Notes: generated by a model from the letters alone, not told the origin. Shown: positions 1-13,552, counted from the first letter of the stretch. The stretch is DNA of 64,000 bases from Nautilus pompilius (GCA_018389105.1 JACATO010000920.1:124001-188000), one strand, 5' to 3'. A program made the numbers and translations.

Positions 1-255
1 TATCAGTTTCTGCTGCAGATGAAGATACATATCCCTTGTCCATTTCTGCTGTCCTGCATGACTGACTGATTTTGATATCAGCCTTTGCACCAGCTTCCAA
101 ATGGGACTAAAACATTTAGCTTTGTTTCCTTTTTTTTTTTAAATCAAGAAAGGTTACAATAGAATACTATGGCTGAAAATTCTTGGAAATGGGATCAACC
201 ACACCATTACAAATCATTGCTTTAAATCTAACAGTAATCAGGATACCAGGTGTTT

Positions 256-1626
256 GGAATATATCTTAATTTGTGATGTTCCCAGCTTCAGTTCCAAACT
301 TTAGATTGATGAAATTACCTGTAAGTTGTTGAGCATTTCTTGCTTTTGAGTTCAATAAGTATAGTTCATAGGGAGATAAGATCTGATATAAAACTCTTAT
401 TGCTTTTGCTAGATTGTAGAGGACATTGACTACTTCCAGAACATTCAAACAGATGATTCACAGCTTGTTCCAGCTCCAAGAAATGAGCAATCATGTAATA
501 AAAGTTGTGGGCCTACATCTGATTTGAGCTGAAAGAATGAGTCCCTTGCCAGCTTCATCATCCAAATAACAACATGCCCTCTCTGCTTATTGATTGAATC
601 CTTTTTTACAATCGCTAGAACAACATAAAACAAAGTGGAATCATCTTCATTTCTGGAGAAACACGCTAAAATGTGATCAACATAAGCAAGTCACTTCTTG
701 TGCAAAGACTTGATGATGATCAGATTCTCATTGATTAATGTTATTCTTATCTTGTACATTGCATTAAATTATTTCTAATTCCATATCTGCTTCTGTACAT
801 CCGAATCAGTTCAGTACAGTCCTTGAATGTTTCACTATCTGTCAGAATAATGAAAATAATTGCAGCCTCAACCCCATCAATGCCCCATTGATGGAATAGT
901 CTGCTGCAAGATTGCATAGATCTACTCTATGGGATAATTTACTTGTGGTAGTCCAGCAGTAAATGCTTATTTAATTTGTCCACAAAGTTTTACCTCCACA
1001 GCAGCTTGTGATCTTTCATGACTATAAGCCAGTGCAGATAATTATATTCTCAGCACTTTTCTTGTGGTCTTTTATAATTAATTAATTTATTTCTTCTGGA
1101 ATAAGCCATGGGAATGTTTTTCATTTTGCATGGGCATACTTTGGGTCCAGATAAGTCGGAGGTTTTAAATTGTCACTTTTCCACAAAAATAATAAGAGGA
1201 GGGTCCAGTGAAGGCAAACAAGAGTGTGGGGTTTCTTAGTTTGTTTGCATGATTTGTTCCATAAATTGGTTCACTCCTTTTGGGGCTGCTTGAGCACTCC
1301 CTTCAATGCTGGCTGTTCCGATCTTGAAGTGGCTGCAACTTTTTTGGGATTGAGATTTTTGTTTCTTTGGCCTTGGCACCGCTCTTAGATTTCTCAAACC
1401 GCTCTGACATTGCTTTAATGGCAGTTGTACAAGCAACTCACTTGAGTTTTCCTGTTCTTTGTGACAGAGATTTGTGAGCAGACTTAGATGCCTGTCTTTT
1501 CATACTCTTATTTTAGTCAAAAAAAGGGGGGGTCTCAAACCCAGCAGGCTTCAGGAGGACCTGTTGGAATTTGTTTTCTAAGAGTTTATAAGCCGTCTTG
1601 GAGGAGATTTCTGCCATGTTGGAAGT
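256..1626 (-). pseudogene. Scattered, unassigned coding-like remnants upstream of TBPL1 exons
   Basis: On the minus strand several short stretches read like protein but are separated by stops and frame changes. From 1623 downward one begins MAEISSKTAYKLLENKF. Near 870-770 another reads EAAIIFIILTDSETFKDC. Around 633-445 and 448-266 two more open segments contain KKDSINKQRGHVVIW and VNVLYNLAKAIRVLYQ. I do not recognise the parent protein. The intron-like position just upstream of TBPL1 exons on the opposite strand, and the lack of splice sites between pieces, fit an old processed pseudogene or pieces of more than one repeat. Chance open frames in AT-rich DNA are also possible. Confidence 0.22.
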
Positions 1627-1821
1627 TGGAATTAGAGTCACTTTCACCAGCATAATCTTTAGAATCCTTTTCAGGGATACAATAAGTATAGTCAGGCTAG
1701 CAAATGATCTTCATCAGATCTGATAGTCACTCTTGGACTATTGGTAGACGTGTGTGTGTCCTATTGGTTTAATACCTGTGCAGGTGTAATGCTACCATTG
1801 AATCTTTCCACACTCTTTCAG

Positions 1822-3945
1822 TGAGATAGAAGCCAAGCTAGCCGCAAGGAGGTTTGCACGTCAGCTACAGAAACTGGGCTTCAACGTTCGCTTTGTGAAC
1901 TACAGAGTGGTCAATGTGCTCGGAACGTGCTCGCTTCCTTTTGGTGTCAAAATTAACAAATTTTCAGAGGAACATAAGGAACATGCCAGGTAAATTTAAG
2001 TTAAATTTCTCTGTACTTGAGGCTTGAACTAGACTGTTAATGTTGTAGGCTTTATATAAAGATGAGTTTCATGAGATGACTTTTAAAACTTAACTAGAGT
2101 ATCTTTAGTAGTTTTCTCATTAAAAAAAAAAAAACAAAAGCAAAGTTATGAAAATGGTTGCCTTAAAGGAAAACTGCAGTCTGTTAATGAGCATAGTTAA
2201 TTCACTCCATAGCTAAAATATATTTTTGCAATAACATCCAAAACACAGGAATTCTAGTAGATTCTACTATGGGAAATGGCATAGTTCTCATTGTTGAGAA
2301 GACAATAAAACAACTTTGGTTGCACCGTGGTACTGTATGGCGTTTGGATGTGTTCTGACATCATTGGCTTTTCTAATTTCCTAAGAGAGCATAGAAAATT
2401 AAAATTGACAGTCTGTGTATTGTTGATATGTGAATAGTTAATTACAGTAGACTTGATAACTCTGTCGGAAGGCTCCATTATTTTGTTTAACTTGAAGTGG
2501 CATGCAGGACCTGGCAAAGTTGCCTGTCTGTCTCATTACAAAAACTGTGGATAACTCTTAAGTTGAAAAGTTGGATAAGTCTAAGCATTTTTTTATTTTA
2601 ACAGCTATGAGCCCGAGCTTCATCCTGGTGTCACTTATAAGATAAAATCTCTGAAGGCTACTTTGAAGATTTTTTCTACAGGAAGTATCACAGTTACAGG
2701 TAATGGGTCTATGAGCTTCTGCATATATCTATTGGATGACATCAAGGAAAAAAAAGATAGTTGAACAAACATTTTGTGAAATATAAGGGATGCATGTAAA
2801 TGAAACGAGTGAAAGTATTTTTTGCATTGCACTTGATAACAATAGCATTAAATAATTTTGTAGTGTTTATGGCGGGTCGGTAAAAGTTTTCCTGGATTAT
2901 GAGACCCTGAAAAAATCATTTAAAGAAGAAACAAAGTATTGTTTTGAAACAATAGAAGTGGTGGTGGTCTTGAACCTGTTCAGTGTAAACTTGAAAGATA
3001 GTGTCTTCCTCTTGCATGTTGGTGTGGGGGGGGTCATTCTTTTGTGCACATCTTGGCTATGCTGCAGGTGTGGAGACTATTTAAGAAAGAAATCGTTTAG
3101 AATTTGTGTCTCGGCACAGATTAATTTGAATGGTTTGTGTTAAACATTTACACTGTGTAAAATGACTAGACATCAGTTATCTACTTTGATCTTTGAAGGG
3201 AAACCGTAGTTTTTCAAAATAGTTAAGGGTTTCTGAGTGAGTGTGTCTATGTATACAGTATTGTTTACATACTATGAGAAGTGTCAGAGGAAAAACCACC
3301 AAACTTGGTAGAAAAGTGCGTGTTGTTGATTTAAAAAGATGTTACCTTTTTTTTTTTTTTTTAACTCTTCTGGCAAAGCTTTAACAGAATTGTCTCATAC
3401 TAAGTGGACAAAACTGTAGATGAATGAGTATGTATGTTATTTTTTTTTGTGTGAGAGAGAGGATGGGGATGGAAAGTGAGTGGGTGGGTGGATGGTAGCT
3501 GGAAGTTCAATTTCAAACATCTAGTAAGATTTTACTACTGGACATAAAACCAGTTTCTAATGTTCTCCAGCTGTCAGTTTTGTTTCAGATTTACAAGTTC
3601 TTTCTGATGGAAATCTAAAAAAAGAACATTCTTTTTCGTTTGTTAGTCAATTATTATATTTAAAATAATTTTGCTTGTGTTTTTGTTTTTTTTAACACAG
3701 CTCCATCAGTGGCCAATGTTGGCTCAGCTATCGAGCATATATATCCCTTGGTGGAAGAATTCAAGTCTGATCTCTGCGGCAGAAAGAACTTGTTAAGTGT
3801 GAAATCAAACTACCGATCAAAACCAAAATACTACAAAAAACTCTCACCCCACATGTGCTTCAATGTCTGCAATGATGAAGAAGAATTCGATGAGTTCAGC
3901 GATGATGATTCTGATGATTTTGACAGCGAGATTAGCCAAGACTAA
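1822..3945 (+). CDS. TBPL1: TATA-box-binding protein-like 1 (TBPL1/TRF2/TLF), last three coding exons, 5' part outside or not found
   Basis: Core-promoter factor of the TBP family that pairs with TFIIA and TFIIB and serves TATA-less promoters in the nucleus (family knowledge). Visible exons are 1822-1989, 2605-2699 and 3701-3945, all with AG/GT borders. Codon phase is kept: AG|C and G|CT codons are split by the two introns (615 and 1001 bp). About 168 residues are encoded. They start in the linker before the second TBP repeat (EIEAKLAARRFARQLQKLGF), run through RVVNVLGTCSLPF and YEPELHPGVTYKIKSL, and reach the hallmark IFSTGSITVTAPSV and the final helix AIEHIYPLVEEF. This order matches vertebrate TBPL1 far better than TBP. 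The first TBP repeat must lie upstream; I did not find its exons in 1-1821. The tail is longer than in human TBPL1: a basic stretch (SNYRSKPKYYKK) and then an acidic run ending SEISQD at the TAA. Confidence 0.93.
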
Positions 3946-6900
3946 CTGACTGAACTGTGTGGTTGCTTTTTTTTTTTTTTTTTTATAAAAAACAACTTTC
4001 ATTTTCATTCTTTGTTTGATTTCTAATCGTTGCGAGTGGATGCGATCCAGTCAGTGGATGATGATTATTCCCTTGTCCCAGCTCAGTAGGTCTCTTTATT
4101 TTGTCCTTTCTTGAGAGAGACAAGGGTGGAGAAGACTGACAAGAAGAGACAGATTGGTGTGATGTTTTTCATTCATGCTGTTTCAGGGAAGGATTTTAAT
4201 ATAGCACTGTTTTGAAATCCATTTCGCTATCAACGAGTTTAAAGACAAAGGATTTTTTTTTTTTTTTTTGTTTGTTTAAGTATGTGACAGTATTCCTACT
4301 TCATGACTGAATTCCTGTGGTTTTGGTCATAAATAATTACACTGCAGTTGCGAAAAGTTGTCAGTTTGAGCATACACAAGTATATAATCATTTTGTCTTT
4401 TTTAAAAAAAATACAAATAAAGAACAAGAGAGAGATAATTAAAGATTGTTTTTTATTGTATAGTTAAATACCCATTATTGCTGAATTGTAAAATAACCTG
4501 GCTTCATAATGTCATTGCAGAGTTGACTCCCTTAGAAAGTTAATTCCTTTAAAGTGCACTTTTGTTTGTTTGCAATAGGCTATGGGAGATAACCCGCACC
4601 ATCTACTTGTCTAGAAGTAACTCCATAAAGAAGTTAATTTTGATGTGACGTTTATATTTATCATAACTGCACAGATTATATAATGTAATTTAAAAAGTGA
4701 ACATTTCTATTCATTCTGAGGTCTTTTCAAAATATGTGAAATATTTTAATTAACAGGAAACATTTGGTAGACTTGCTTCCACAGTACCTAAGGAAATGTT
4801 GCAATTTATTATGTAATGTTTAATTTTCAAATTTATTGACAAAATTAACAATAGGTAGACTTTAAAATTTATCTTAAAAATGGGTTTTGATTCACCTACA
4901 CCATTTTTGAGTTTCTTGGGAAACAACATAGCAACAAAACAGTTGATTCCTTGTAGATGTGGTTGATCCAGCTGTGATGGACAATATACCTAAAAACAAC
5001 TTAAAACTATAACTAGCTACAAAAATCTGATTTCTGTTTTCTCATCACTTTTGCTGTTTTAAGTAATTTGAATTGAATATTTGGTAACTAACTATACTTG
5101 AAACAAATTCTGAAAATTACTGGGTAGGCAAATTTGCTACATCCTACCATTATTTGTGACATTTTATTTAAATATCTAGCAAATGGAGTCAAAGCAAAGA
5201 GATTAGTTTTTGTTTGTTTTCCCCAAAGACTCGTATATTAATTGTACATTGTGTTTTGAACATTGAATAATTTCTGCTATTGTCTACTTTGTGAATTGAT
5301 TAAGCAAAGTAGTGATTTTGTTCCGCAAACTACTTTATTGAGAGACATGAGTTTGATTAAATTCTGTGATAATCTTAACAAAAACTGCAAGAATGAAGTG
5401 TGTGTATAGCTCATTATATGTAGAATCTCTTCCGTTTGCTTGTGGATATCTTAATGGTTTGAATTCAAAATTAAGTTTGTTTTTTTTTTTTTTAATTCCC
5501 AAACTTTCTGGTCTGCTAAAAAATAAAAAAAAAAATCAACTGACTTTGTTTTTTTTTTTTTTTTCTTTAAAAGATTGTGTTTCCGCTACTTACTTCTGGC
5601 TCTTAACTTAAGCATTGATGCATTTTAAAAATCTGTTTCATAAAGAAAAACTTAATAGGATTAAATTTTAAAGTCTACCTCAGAGAAAAGCCAGAGATAT
5701 CTGCTCTCTCTCTCTCTATGCCCAGCTAGCTTGTGATGATGGTTTTGCATGGTGGGGCATGTTGAGTGTCCACGGCCCATTATTGGTCAGTGCTTCAATG
5801 TCCCCCACACCAATCAATTTTCCATGCAAAGTTTGCTAAAGAAATGGGAAATACTTTAAAAACAATTATTTTTTTTTGTTAAGAGTAGTTGCTGCTGCTG
5901 TGTAGTTTATTACAGAAACTGCATGACAAACTGTTTTTGATTTCAAACAACTTTACAGAGCTGTGTATTTGTTCAGATACTCTGACTTCAAGCTACACTA
6001 AACTCCACGTGACAAACAACTAAACTGAGCGATCGGTTGCAAAAATTATCAGGTGTGCCTAAATAGATTTGGAGATTTCCATTTGTGTTTTCAAAGTAGT
6101 GATGCCAGACAACCATAACGTTCTGTTTGCAACAGAGCACTGTTGACACCTGTATATGTGGAAAGTAGTGGAAGTTCACATTTGTTAAAATTCCTTGATA
6201 TCAAAGATGCAATTCCAAGAAAACACAGAATTGCCTGATGAAATATTTCAGCAGTGCTTTTTTTTTTTTTTTTTTTTTAAAATGTAGGTTTACAAATTTT
6301 TATTGTGCTCAGAGTATAATGCTGTTGATTAATTTGTGCTAGCTACATTTGTTTATCTGTCAGTGGTGGATGATGAAGCAAAATGCATCTATGGTGAATA
6401 CAAACCTGTGCACAGATGATACCACTAACTTTGGCTTTATGCCCTTCCTCTCCCAAAGAGATTCCTCAAGATGTATAGCTAGCTTCTTTTCTCCCCTTTT
6501 TTGGTTTAAGGAGAACAGATTGGGTGATGAAATTCTATGGCAGTTTTCTTGCTGCCAGTATACATTTGTGGTGTAAAGATCCTAATTATAGTGTAAATTG
6601 TGTGAATTATACATTAAAAGATAAGTTTTTTTTTCTTTTTATAGGATTTGAAGAGGCAATACTTGGACATTTTGTGTGTGTGTGAGGTTTAAATTATTTT
6701 TAATATCACGGAGAAAAGTTGTATTAACTGCTTATCATTTTTACTTCCATAAACTGCGTAAGAACAGTGCAACACTTGGTCACGGGGTTTGATAATTGCT
6801 GTGACTTAATTATAAGTAGATGCAGTTCTCAGCAATAATTGCTGGGTCTCAAATCAACTGGTAGTATCAGGTGTTGTGATTAATTAACAGCTATAAAAAA

Positions 6901-7265
6901 TGATTTTCTTACAACATTTATTTGTGCATTGCAACACTAAGATAACTCTTTATAATGCACTGACAATGTCAGTTAAAATCTTTTTAAACCAATACTTATT
7001 GAATTATTTTACATAATTGCAATATCTTGAATTTTAAGATGCCTATTTTATTGGATGAAGAACAGTATAGTTGCTTGGAGTTGACTGACTATTAAAAGTT
7101 TGCTTTAGGAGATCTTACCTCCCTTAGTAACTATGGCATTTGACTAAAATTCGAGGAAAGTATTTTATTCACTACATCTTGCTTATGCGAGAGGCCTTCT
7201 CTCATTTGTATTGAATTAAAAAACATTCTCCCAACTTATCTATTAATTGCTACTATGGGAGCTCT
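3946..7265 (+). other. TBPL1 3' UTR followed by AT-rich non-coding DNA
   Basis: The sequence is AT-rich with many T or A runs (for example 3968-3984, 4254-4269, 5479-5493, 6259-6278). No frame here looks like protein. The first ~500 bases are probably 3' UTR. A short CT tract (5703-5718) is the only simple repeat of note. Confidence 0.5.
4416..4421 (+). terminator. Candidate poly(A) signal of TBPL1
   Basis: AATAAA lies 471 bases after the TBPL1 stop codon, just after an A-rich run, and is followed by a T-rich stretch near 4447-4460. It is the first canonical hexamer I noticed downstream of the stop. Later signals could also be used, so the 3' UTR end is uncertain. Confidence 0.5.
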
Positions 7266-7270
7266 TTTGA

Positions 7271-7430
7271 GGTCTCAGGACATCTCTGAGGTATCAGCCT
7301 TAGTGACCAAGCAAGTTACCTGGGCACAGTTAAGGCTTTTTCACCTGCAGAACTTCCATTGTATCTACCTGGAAAAAAACATCTAAAATTCTTTGTGGGT
7401 ACATAGGAAATCAGAGTGTGCCAGGTGATG
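7271..7430 (+). repeat. Dispersed repeat, copy 1 (diverged)
   Basis: The stretch GGTATCAGCCTTAGTGACC followed by AAGCAAG matches 18943-18968 almost base for base, and the preceding GACATCTC is shared too. Downstream, CACCTGCAG.. and ..ACATCTAAAATTC fit the same family less well. No tRNA-like head is visible. See the related copies at 10.86, 18.90 and 25.41 kb. Confidence 0.5.
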
Positions 7431-9884
7431 AAGAAGCCATCTTTGGTGTCAAACTGGGGCCTCTCAAACATGGCAGTCCAGTCATTTGTTTACTAGTTAC
7501 CTTATTTAATTTTTTAAAAATGATTTTGAACTTTCACCATCAGGGAGGAAGTGCAAGGGTATAAACAACAACAGAAAGACTTATTTTAAAAAGTATTAAT
7601 TAAAATGATTATTAGCTCTATTTAGTACTTTTTGTTTTACTTTCCCTGTTGCAAAAGAATATAAGATCTCTGTTTTCCACTTTTGATGGACAGTGATTGA
7701 TTCTAAATAATTATGAATATCAATCAAAGGGCAGTGGGAAATTATTTTTTGGTGTTTTCCTTTTTCTTTTGCAAGGCAAGTGCAGAGAAGTTGGAAAACT
7801 CCCCGCTTTGGTCGATATTCTGACATTTTCTCCAAAGATATGCATGCCATAATTCCTCTCCCTCAAAAAAATGCCAAATGCGTGCTATTATCATTGTTCC
7901 ACCCAAATAATGACTACAGAAAACATTTCTAACTGTAAACTCCCAATCTGTATGCCTAGAGCGTGTTTAGTATCCTCATGACCCCCCTTATCTAACTAAA
8001 TCTGCATAAAATGTCAATGGAAACAAGAGCTCAAATCTGTATTTTATCATATGACCTCTTCATCTATAAAAACTACAGTTAATAAACAAACCTGTTTAAT
8101 GGAGTGCCTGATGCCGTGATTATAGTTCTATTTTTACAAGAAAATACTAAAGAAAAACGAAAATTCCAAATTTGGTGTAAAGTTAAAGGTGATGCTACAC
8201 AATACAAAATTTAGAAAAATTATCTCTTGGCACATTTTTATTTCCCTTTATAGTTGACAATTTATCTGATAGCAGATCTCTGGAATATTTATTAGCGCAT
8301 GAAAACAAATCTAAACACTTGCGCTTTTCTTTGTTACCAAAAGTTCAACATCTTTAATGAGAAAATGTCAGTAAGAATACTTAAAACAACAATTCCTGTG
8401 ATGATGTAACGAAGATTGTGAGGGAGATAAATCGATTTTGACCGGAAGGTTAATGAATTTTTATAATTGTCTCCCTTGTATTAAAAAAAAAGTCATATCA
8501 GAAATAAAATGATAAATATATAATTTAATTAAATTAAAACCGAAATTCAATTGTATTCTCTACATTTGCTTTAAACGATGAGAATTATAAGCGATTCCCA
8601 CCGCCTAACGAGACAACAAAACCAGAAAAATTAAAAGAGTTTATTTCAGAGAAAAACAAATCAGGAAAACGATTTGTAATTGTGGTGGGATAGGGTTAAA
8701 AATATAACCCTTTAATTTTATAATTTGTTGATGGACGGCAATTCTGAGAAAATAATGGGGCGAACAAGGTCCACAGAAGTGCGGAGGTCAATGACTTTAT
8801 ATAAATTCTACAGAAACCGGCCTGATGGGGAATAATTCATTAGATGTTTCAACAGAATGAGCAGCATCTAGCTGACTGCCTTTGGGTAAGTGGCGTCTTC
8901 TTTCTTTCTTAAGCAGCTTTATAAATCTATGTTTGACCCATCTACTGTTTAGATAATCAGGATTAAACTCTAGTTATATCGAGCAGAAGACTTAGAATAA
9001 AATCTTACCTGTGGGTTTTATTTTTTTTTTTAGTTTGCTTCAACATTTTCCCCTACTTTAGATTCTGTACAGACAAGTTTTCCTTCCTCTCGGTTCAAGA
9101 AGGAGTTTCCCATATTTGAGTATTGCTGCTGAGGCAAGACTGACAACAGAATTAGGGTTAAAAACTCATTTCTTCTTCTTTTTTTTAAGTTGTGCTTCTC
9201 AGATAAATAAATTCAAACAACCATATAATTCTCAGTCTACGCGGTATGGCTCGAATTTACAAATTGATATTGATTTTGAGCAAACCAGTCATTTATTTCA
9301 CCTAATACAGGAATAACTGTATTAATAAAAGAATTGGAAAATGAAGAATTTTCATCATTTTCTACCTGAGTTCGGTGTAAAGGCTGACATCGCCACTAAG
9401 ACATTAAAAGAAAAGTTCCAAATAGAAGTGGCCAACAATACGTCCTTTCATTAGAAATTTATTAACAATTCTCTTACTAAACAAAAAAATGTATCTTCTG
9501 ATATCTAATCGTGCAGTAATCTTAGGTAATTTCTATAATATTAGCACTTTTAAAATTTGGTCACTGATAATGTAACTTGCAAAGAATGTTATTGCCCTCT
9601 CTTGCTGATTCTATTGCATAGAAATAAGCTTTTTGAAACTAAATAAACTTTCATTGGTTAAAATTAATAATTAAGTGTACAACGTTAATTGTCAGACAAT
9701 GATTTTTACTGTGTATAGGTTTTATTATACAGGAAATTTATATTACAAAAATTTTTCTAAGGTTTAATTCAATCAAAAAAAAATTCATGAATAGTTTACT
9801 TTCAATTTCTCCTAACTCCTATTTTGGGAATTTTACCCATAGTGCAACCAAGTTTCCTCCAGTGAGATGAATGAGATTATAGGG
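7431..9884. other. AT-rich non-coding DNA
   Basis: No recognisable gene or repeat. Poly-A/T runs and short open frames only. Continuous in texture with the TBPL1 flank. Confidence 0.55.
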
Positions 9885-10163
9885 TACCATGACAGGCTTA
9901 AGTACAGGGACGAGATCCTTGATGTTTACAAAAGGCCATTCGCTAGGTATATTGGGGATAACTTCATTTTTATAAATGATAACTCCCGTCCACACCGTAT
10001 TCAAATAGTTTAGCAGCAGATGGAGTGATAAGCTCGTTATCTCGACTTTAATCCGATTGAACACGTTTGGAGCGCGCTTCAGGCTGCCATAGCAACATAT
10101 CTCGTGCTATCACAGGAACTTTGCAGGGACTTGGTGACACCCCCAATAGAAGACCGACACTAG
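9885..10163 (+). pseudogene. Tc1/mariner-type transposase, C-terminal half, degraded
   Basis: One + frame reads YRDEILDVYKRPFARYIGD, then FIFINDNSRPHRIQIV, and after three in-frame stops (TAG, TGA, TAA near 10010-10035) DFNPIEHVWSALQAAIA. These are the classic Tc1 blocks: RYRDEVL, the catalytic-Asp block (D)DNARPH, and the SPDLNPIEHLWD block. The frame closes at 10161-10163. The N-terminal DNA-binding half is absent. This is an old, inactive DNA-transposon copy (plain cut-and-paste element). Confidence 0.85.
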
Positions 10164-10850
10164 CCGGTCCAGAGCACCTTTTAAAGATGTATATGTGATG
10201 CCAGTGATGAGTTGTCATCCGAACGAACTTGCCACTTTATTGAAATATGATACGTTTCCACGTTCTATCTCCATAACCGATCTCTTTGTCTCTGAGTGGT
10301 GTCTCCATTGGCCTCTTGTGACGTCATTATTCAACGATGATTTTGGATTTTCCCAACACGAATTTCTCCTTAAATTGCGGCAGGGCAATGACGTTGCATC
10401 CATTAATCTTCAGCGATTTCTAGTAGTATAATCACTGTTTTCAGTTTCATTGATTATTCATTGCTACTCGATAGTTTGTGGGGCATTCATTCACACGCTA
10501 ATGGTACGGTGTTAGTCGAAGAGTCGATTAACTACCATTTTTCTAAGTTATGAGTGAGAGGAACTGTGAGACAGTCGACGCACGAAGCTGCAATTATTGA
10601 CGATCTTTCGCCCCCCCCCCCGGGAGGTGTGACCGTGGAAACGGTGCCAGCGGGTGAGGGTGCAAAATCTCCCGGCCAGCCGTGGAATCGAGGAGAGAGT
10701 TTGCGCTCCGTCCGCAAATATCATCCTCGTCCTTTTCGTGTCTCTTGAAGTCTACCCAGTACATCTTCGTGAAGTGAGCTGTCTTAAGCTATACAACAAC
10801 TGCCAATATCGCCCCTTTCTTGTCAAATCCTTTGTGCTGACTTCCAAGGT
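10164..10850. other. Unassigned sequence after the Tc1 remnant
   Basis: GC content rises here and CpG becomes common. A TGACGTCA palindrome occurs near 10318-10325 in single copy, and there is a C10 run near 10611. Short open frames exist on both strands but none has recognisable motifs. Confidence 0.5.
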
Positions 10851-10854
10851 CTAC

Positions 10855-11040
10855 ACATCTCACAGAAAGGGGCCAAAAGGGGGCGTGGGTTGCAGGCCTT
10901 GGCAGCCAAGCAGTTTTGGTAGCTCTGGAGCGGTCGGTCAAGGTGGAATCGTGTCAAAGAGTTGCCCCCTCGGAGCCTTCACCTATTTATACCTGAAATC
11001 CCCCATTAGAACCCTTCATTTTTAGATGTGAGGTGGGGGG
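10855..11040 (+). repeat. Dispersed repeat, copy 3
   Basis: GGTTGCAGGCCTTGGCAGCC aligns with the head of the copy at 18.9 kb, and the tail CCCATTAGAACCCTTCATTT followed by TTAGATGT aligns with the tail of the 25.4 kb copy (CCTACTAAAACCCTTTATTT). A diverged interspersed repeat of about 180 bp. The class is unknown; its size would fit a SINE. Confidence 0.5.
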
Positions 11041-13505
11041 ATAGAAAATTGAAGCACGTGGCCAGTCCCGATCTGCTATCGTGAAAATACTATAGAAACC
11101 AGACAGAGACAAACGGCGAGTCAAAAGAGTCCGAACAGACAGACACGCACGAGACCTGAACGGCTATCTCCAGCCTCTTTCCGTTCCCCTCTGATGGGGC
11201 AATTATTCATAATCGTATCTCTCCTTCGCCCCCCTCGTAAATTCTGCTCAGGAAACTGGCGAAAACCGTGAAACCAAACTCCGAAACGACTTCTGTTCTA
11301 TTGTTTCGCGTTTAATGAACTCGATTGGAGCCATTCATTCGGAAGCGACGATATCTGGCACAGAATCGCATCTGTTGTTTTGCATACATGCATACATAAC
11401 GTTCAGTTGTTAGGGATCTTCGCTTCCAAAGTGTCTCGGGCTAGTCTCGACAGAAACGGCATTAACAAATGCTCACGAGAACGCCTAGAATGGCAAACCG
11501 GTACTACAATTGAAAATGCCAGAAAATGAATAATGATAATGATGATAATAATAATGGTGATGAAAGCGGGTAAATACTGGTTTGACAGAGAACGGCATCA
11601 GTTATCTATTCTGGCACTGACTGATGGGTTCTGTATTACGAACAGGAGCTCCAAGACCGCAGATAGACGAACGGCTAAAACGGTTTTTGGCTGGCTGGCT
11701 GGCTGGAGTTGTTACGGTCAAGCGAAGGGCAAACGAAAAGGGGTTCTTGCATTGTCTACATACGACCAACAGGAGAGTAAAACAATTATGAATGAACGGG
11801 GTAGCCTTTTTACTTTGACGCAAGCCGAAGGCCTCTCACCGCCACCCAAAATGAACTGACCGGCTAAAGATGTTAGGGGTTAATTGCCAGCCACAGGAAC
11901 TGTAGGGTTCGCTGTCAGAACATCGCAGTAATGGTGCCCGGCCGAGCTTCATGCAAACAGCACCTGCCCCTATAAGATAGAAGCGTAATTGGAAAGCTTT
12001 TTCTGTCGACAGGTGCTCGGGCCCGTACGATCAGCCGAAGAGTTTGTGTGAACACGGATCTGTCGGCCAGACATTTAACTCCAAAACCAGCAGGAAACAG
12101 ACGGATGGAAATTCCGAACCTGCGCGCATACCAAACTAGGGCTGGTATTCTTTCGTAGACACCGAACCATCAGACGGGAATTTTGAGATTAAAAGAAATT
12201 CTTGACGATCTGGCGACGTTCAAATGTGGCATCACAAAATTTACAAGATGGCGTCAGATATTCACCGACTTCCCCCCAGCAAGGGGCCAAAAAAAAAAAA
12301 AAATGATAGCCTCCGAACGATTCTTAAATTAATTGGTCCTCTTCCCATTAACTATAACGCCTACCATTGTTAATAGTATTTTGTAGTAAAGAAATACGGG
12401 GCCGGAGAGTCTGAGTTATTTTCCAGAGCTGGTGACTGCATTGAAAACTCGAACCCAGCAGACCTTATTATTCCAGTCGTACAGCGGGTCCCGAATGCTT
12501 CAGGAACGGGGACACCATTCTACAATTAACGCTTTCACAGCAGCAGAGACGAACGCGCCAAGCAGATAATCGATAATCCGTTTTCCTAAAGTCTCAGTTC
12601 TCTTTGTGGCTTTTACTCCTCGTCCCAGCCACAGGCTGCCATACTTCCTCCTCCTCCCTCACCTTGTCCAGGCAGAATATTCGCCCATAAACCCGACCGA
12701 TCGACGCGAAACCGGCAATTAAGTGAGCATCAGCCGATTTGGAAAACAATGTCGGGTATCTAGTTAAACATTGTTGCAGAAGACGTCGATTATAAACGAA
12801 TCTCCCCCCCTCGTCGGTTTTAATGAGAAAAGCGAACAGCAGAGCCTTTGTTTAAGTGACCATTTTTTTCCTAATAGCACGCGGAGTTATATAAAGAATT
12901 GCGGCTTCGGAAACCAGGGGGCGCTATCCGTCGGTTGGAGAGCAGATGTCCAGAGACTCGGTCCGGTCTATAGGTCACCCAGAGCTTTAATTAGGAATCG
13001 TCTCCCCAACTCTGGAATCTTATAGATTAATGAACTGCTCTTTACCTCTGTCATTCGCTTCTGAAAGTCTATAGAAAGGGCCAAAAGGAGGGTCTCCCTC
13101 CCTCCTTTCCTTTCTAAGGCTGTATCCGATAACGTCACAGATTAGAGATTAACGATTAGCTCTTCACACATAATTCAAGCGTCAGACAAAAGTCATCCAT
13201 CACTGGTATACTTAATTAACTACTACTACTACTATAGTTTTCTGTACGAGCAGCATTTACCATCTAGATTTACACAAAAGATATCTAGCAATCAACAATA
13301 CTTACAACGATACCCTTTGATTTTATCATAAACGGTCTTCCAGAATAACTTTATGTAATGGATTACTAACCAACCTCTTGCGACTTGTCACATTCTCGTT
13401 TTGAGATGGAATTTCAAAAAATATATATACAAACGAAAAAAGATGGCAAAAAAGGGTTTGTTTAGTTTTGTATTGCTTTTTTTATGTATAATGGATGCTT
13501 TGTGT
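11041..13505. other. Unique-looking, moderately GC-rich intergenic sequence
   Basis: No exon or family motif recognised. A GGCT(GGCT)n run sits near 11692-11705 and an A-run near 12289-12303. GAACCCAGC near 12451 in reverse resembles a SINE B-box, too weak to call. Confidence 0.45.
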
Positions 13506-13512
13506 GTGTGAT

Positions 13513-13552
<40 letters not shown>

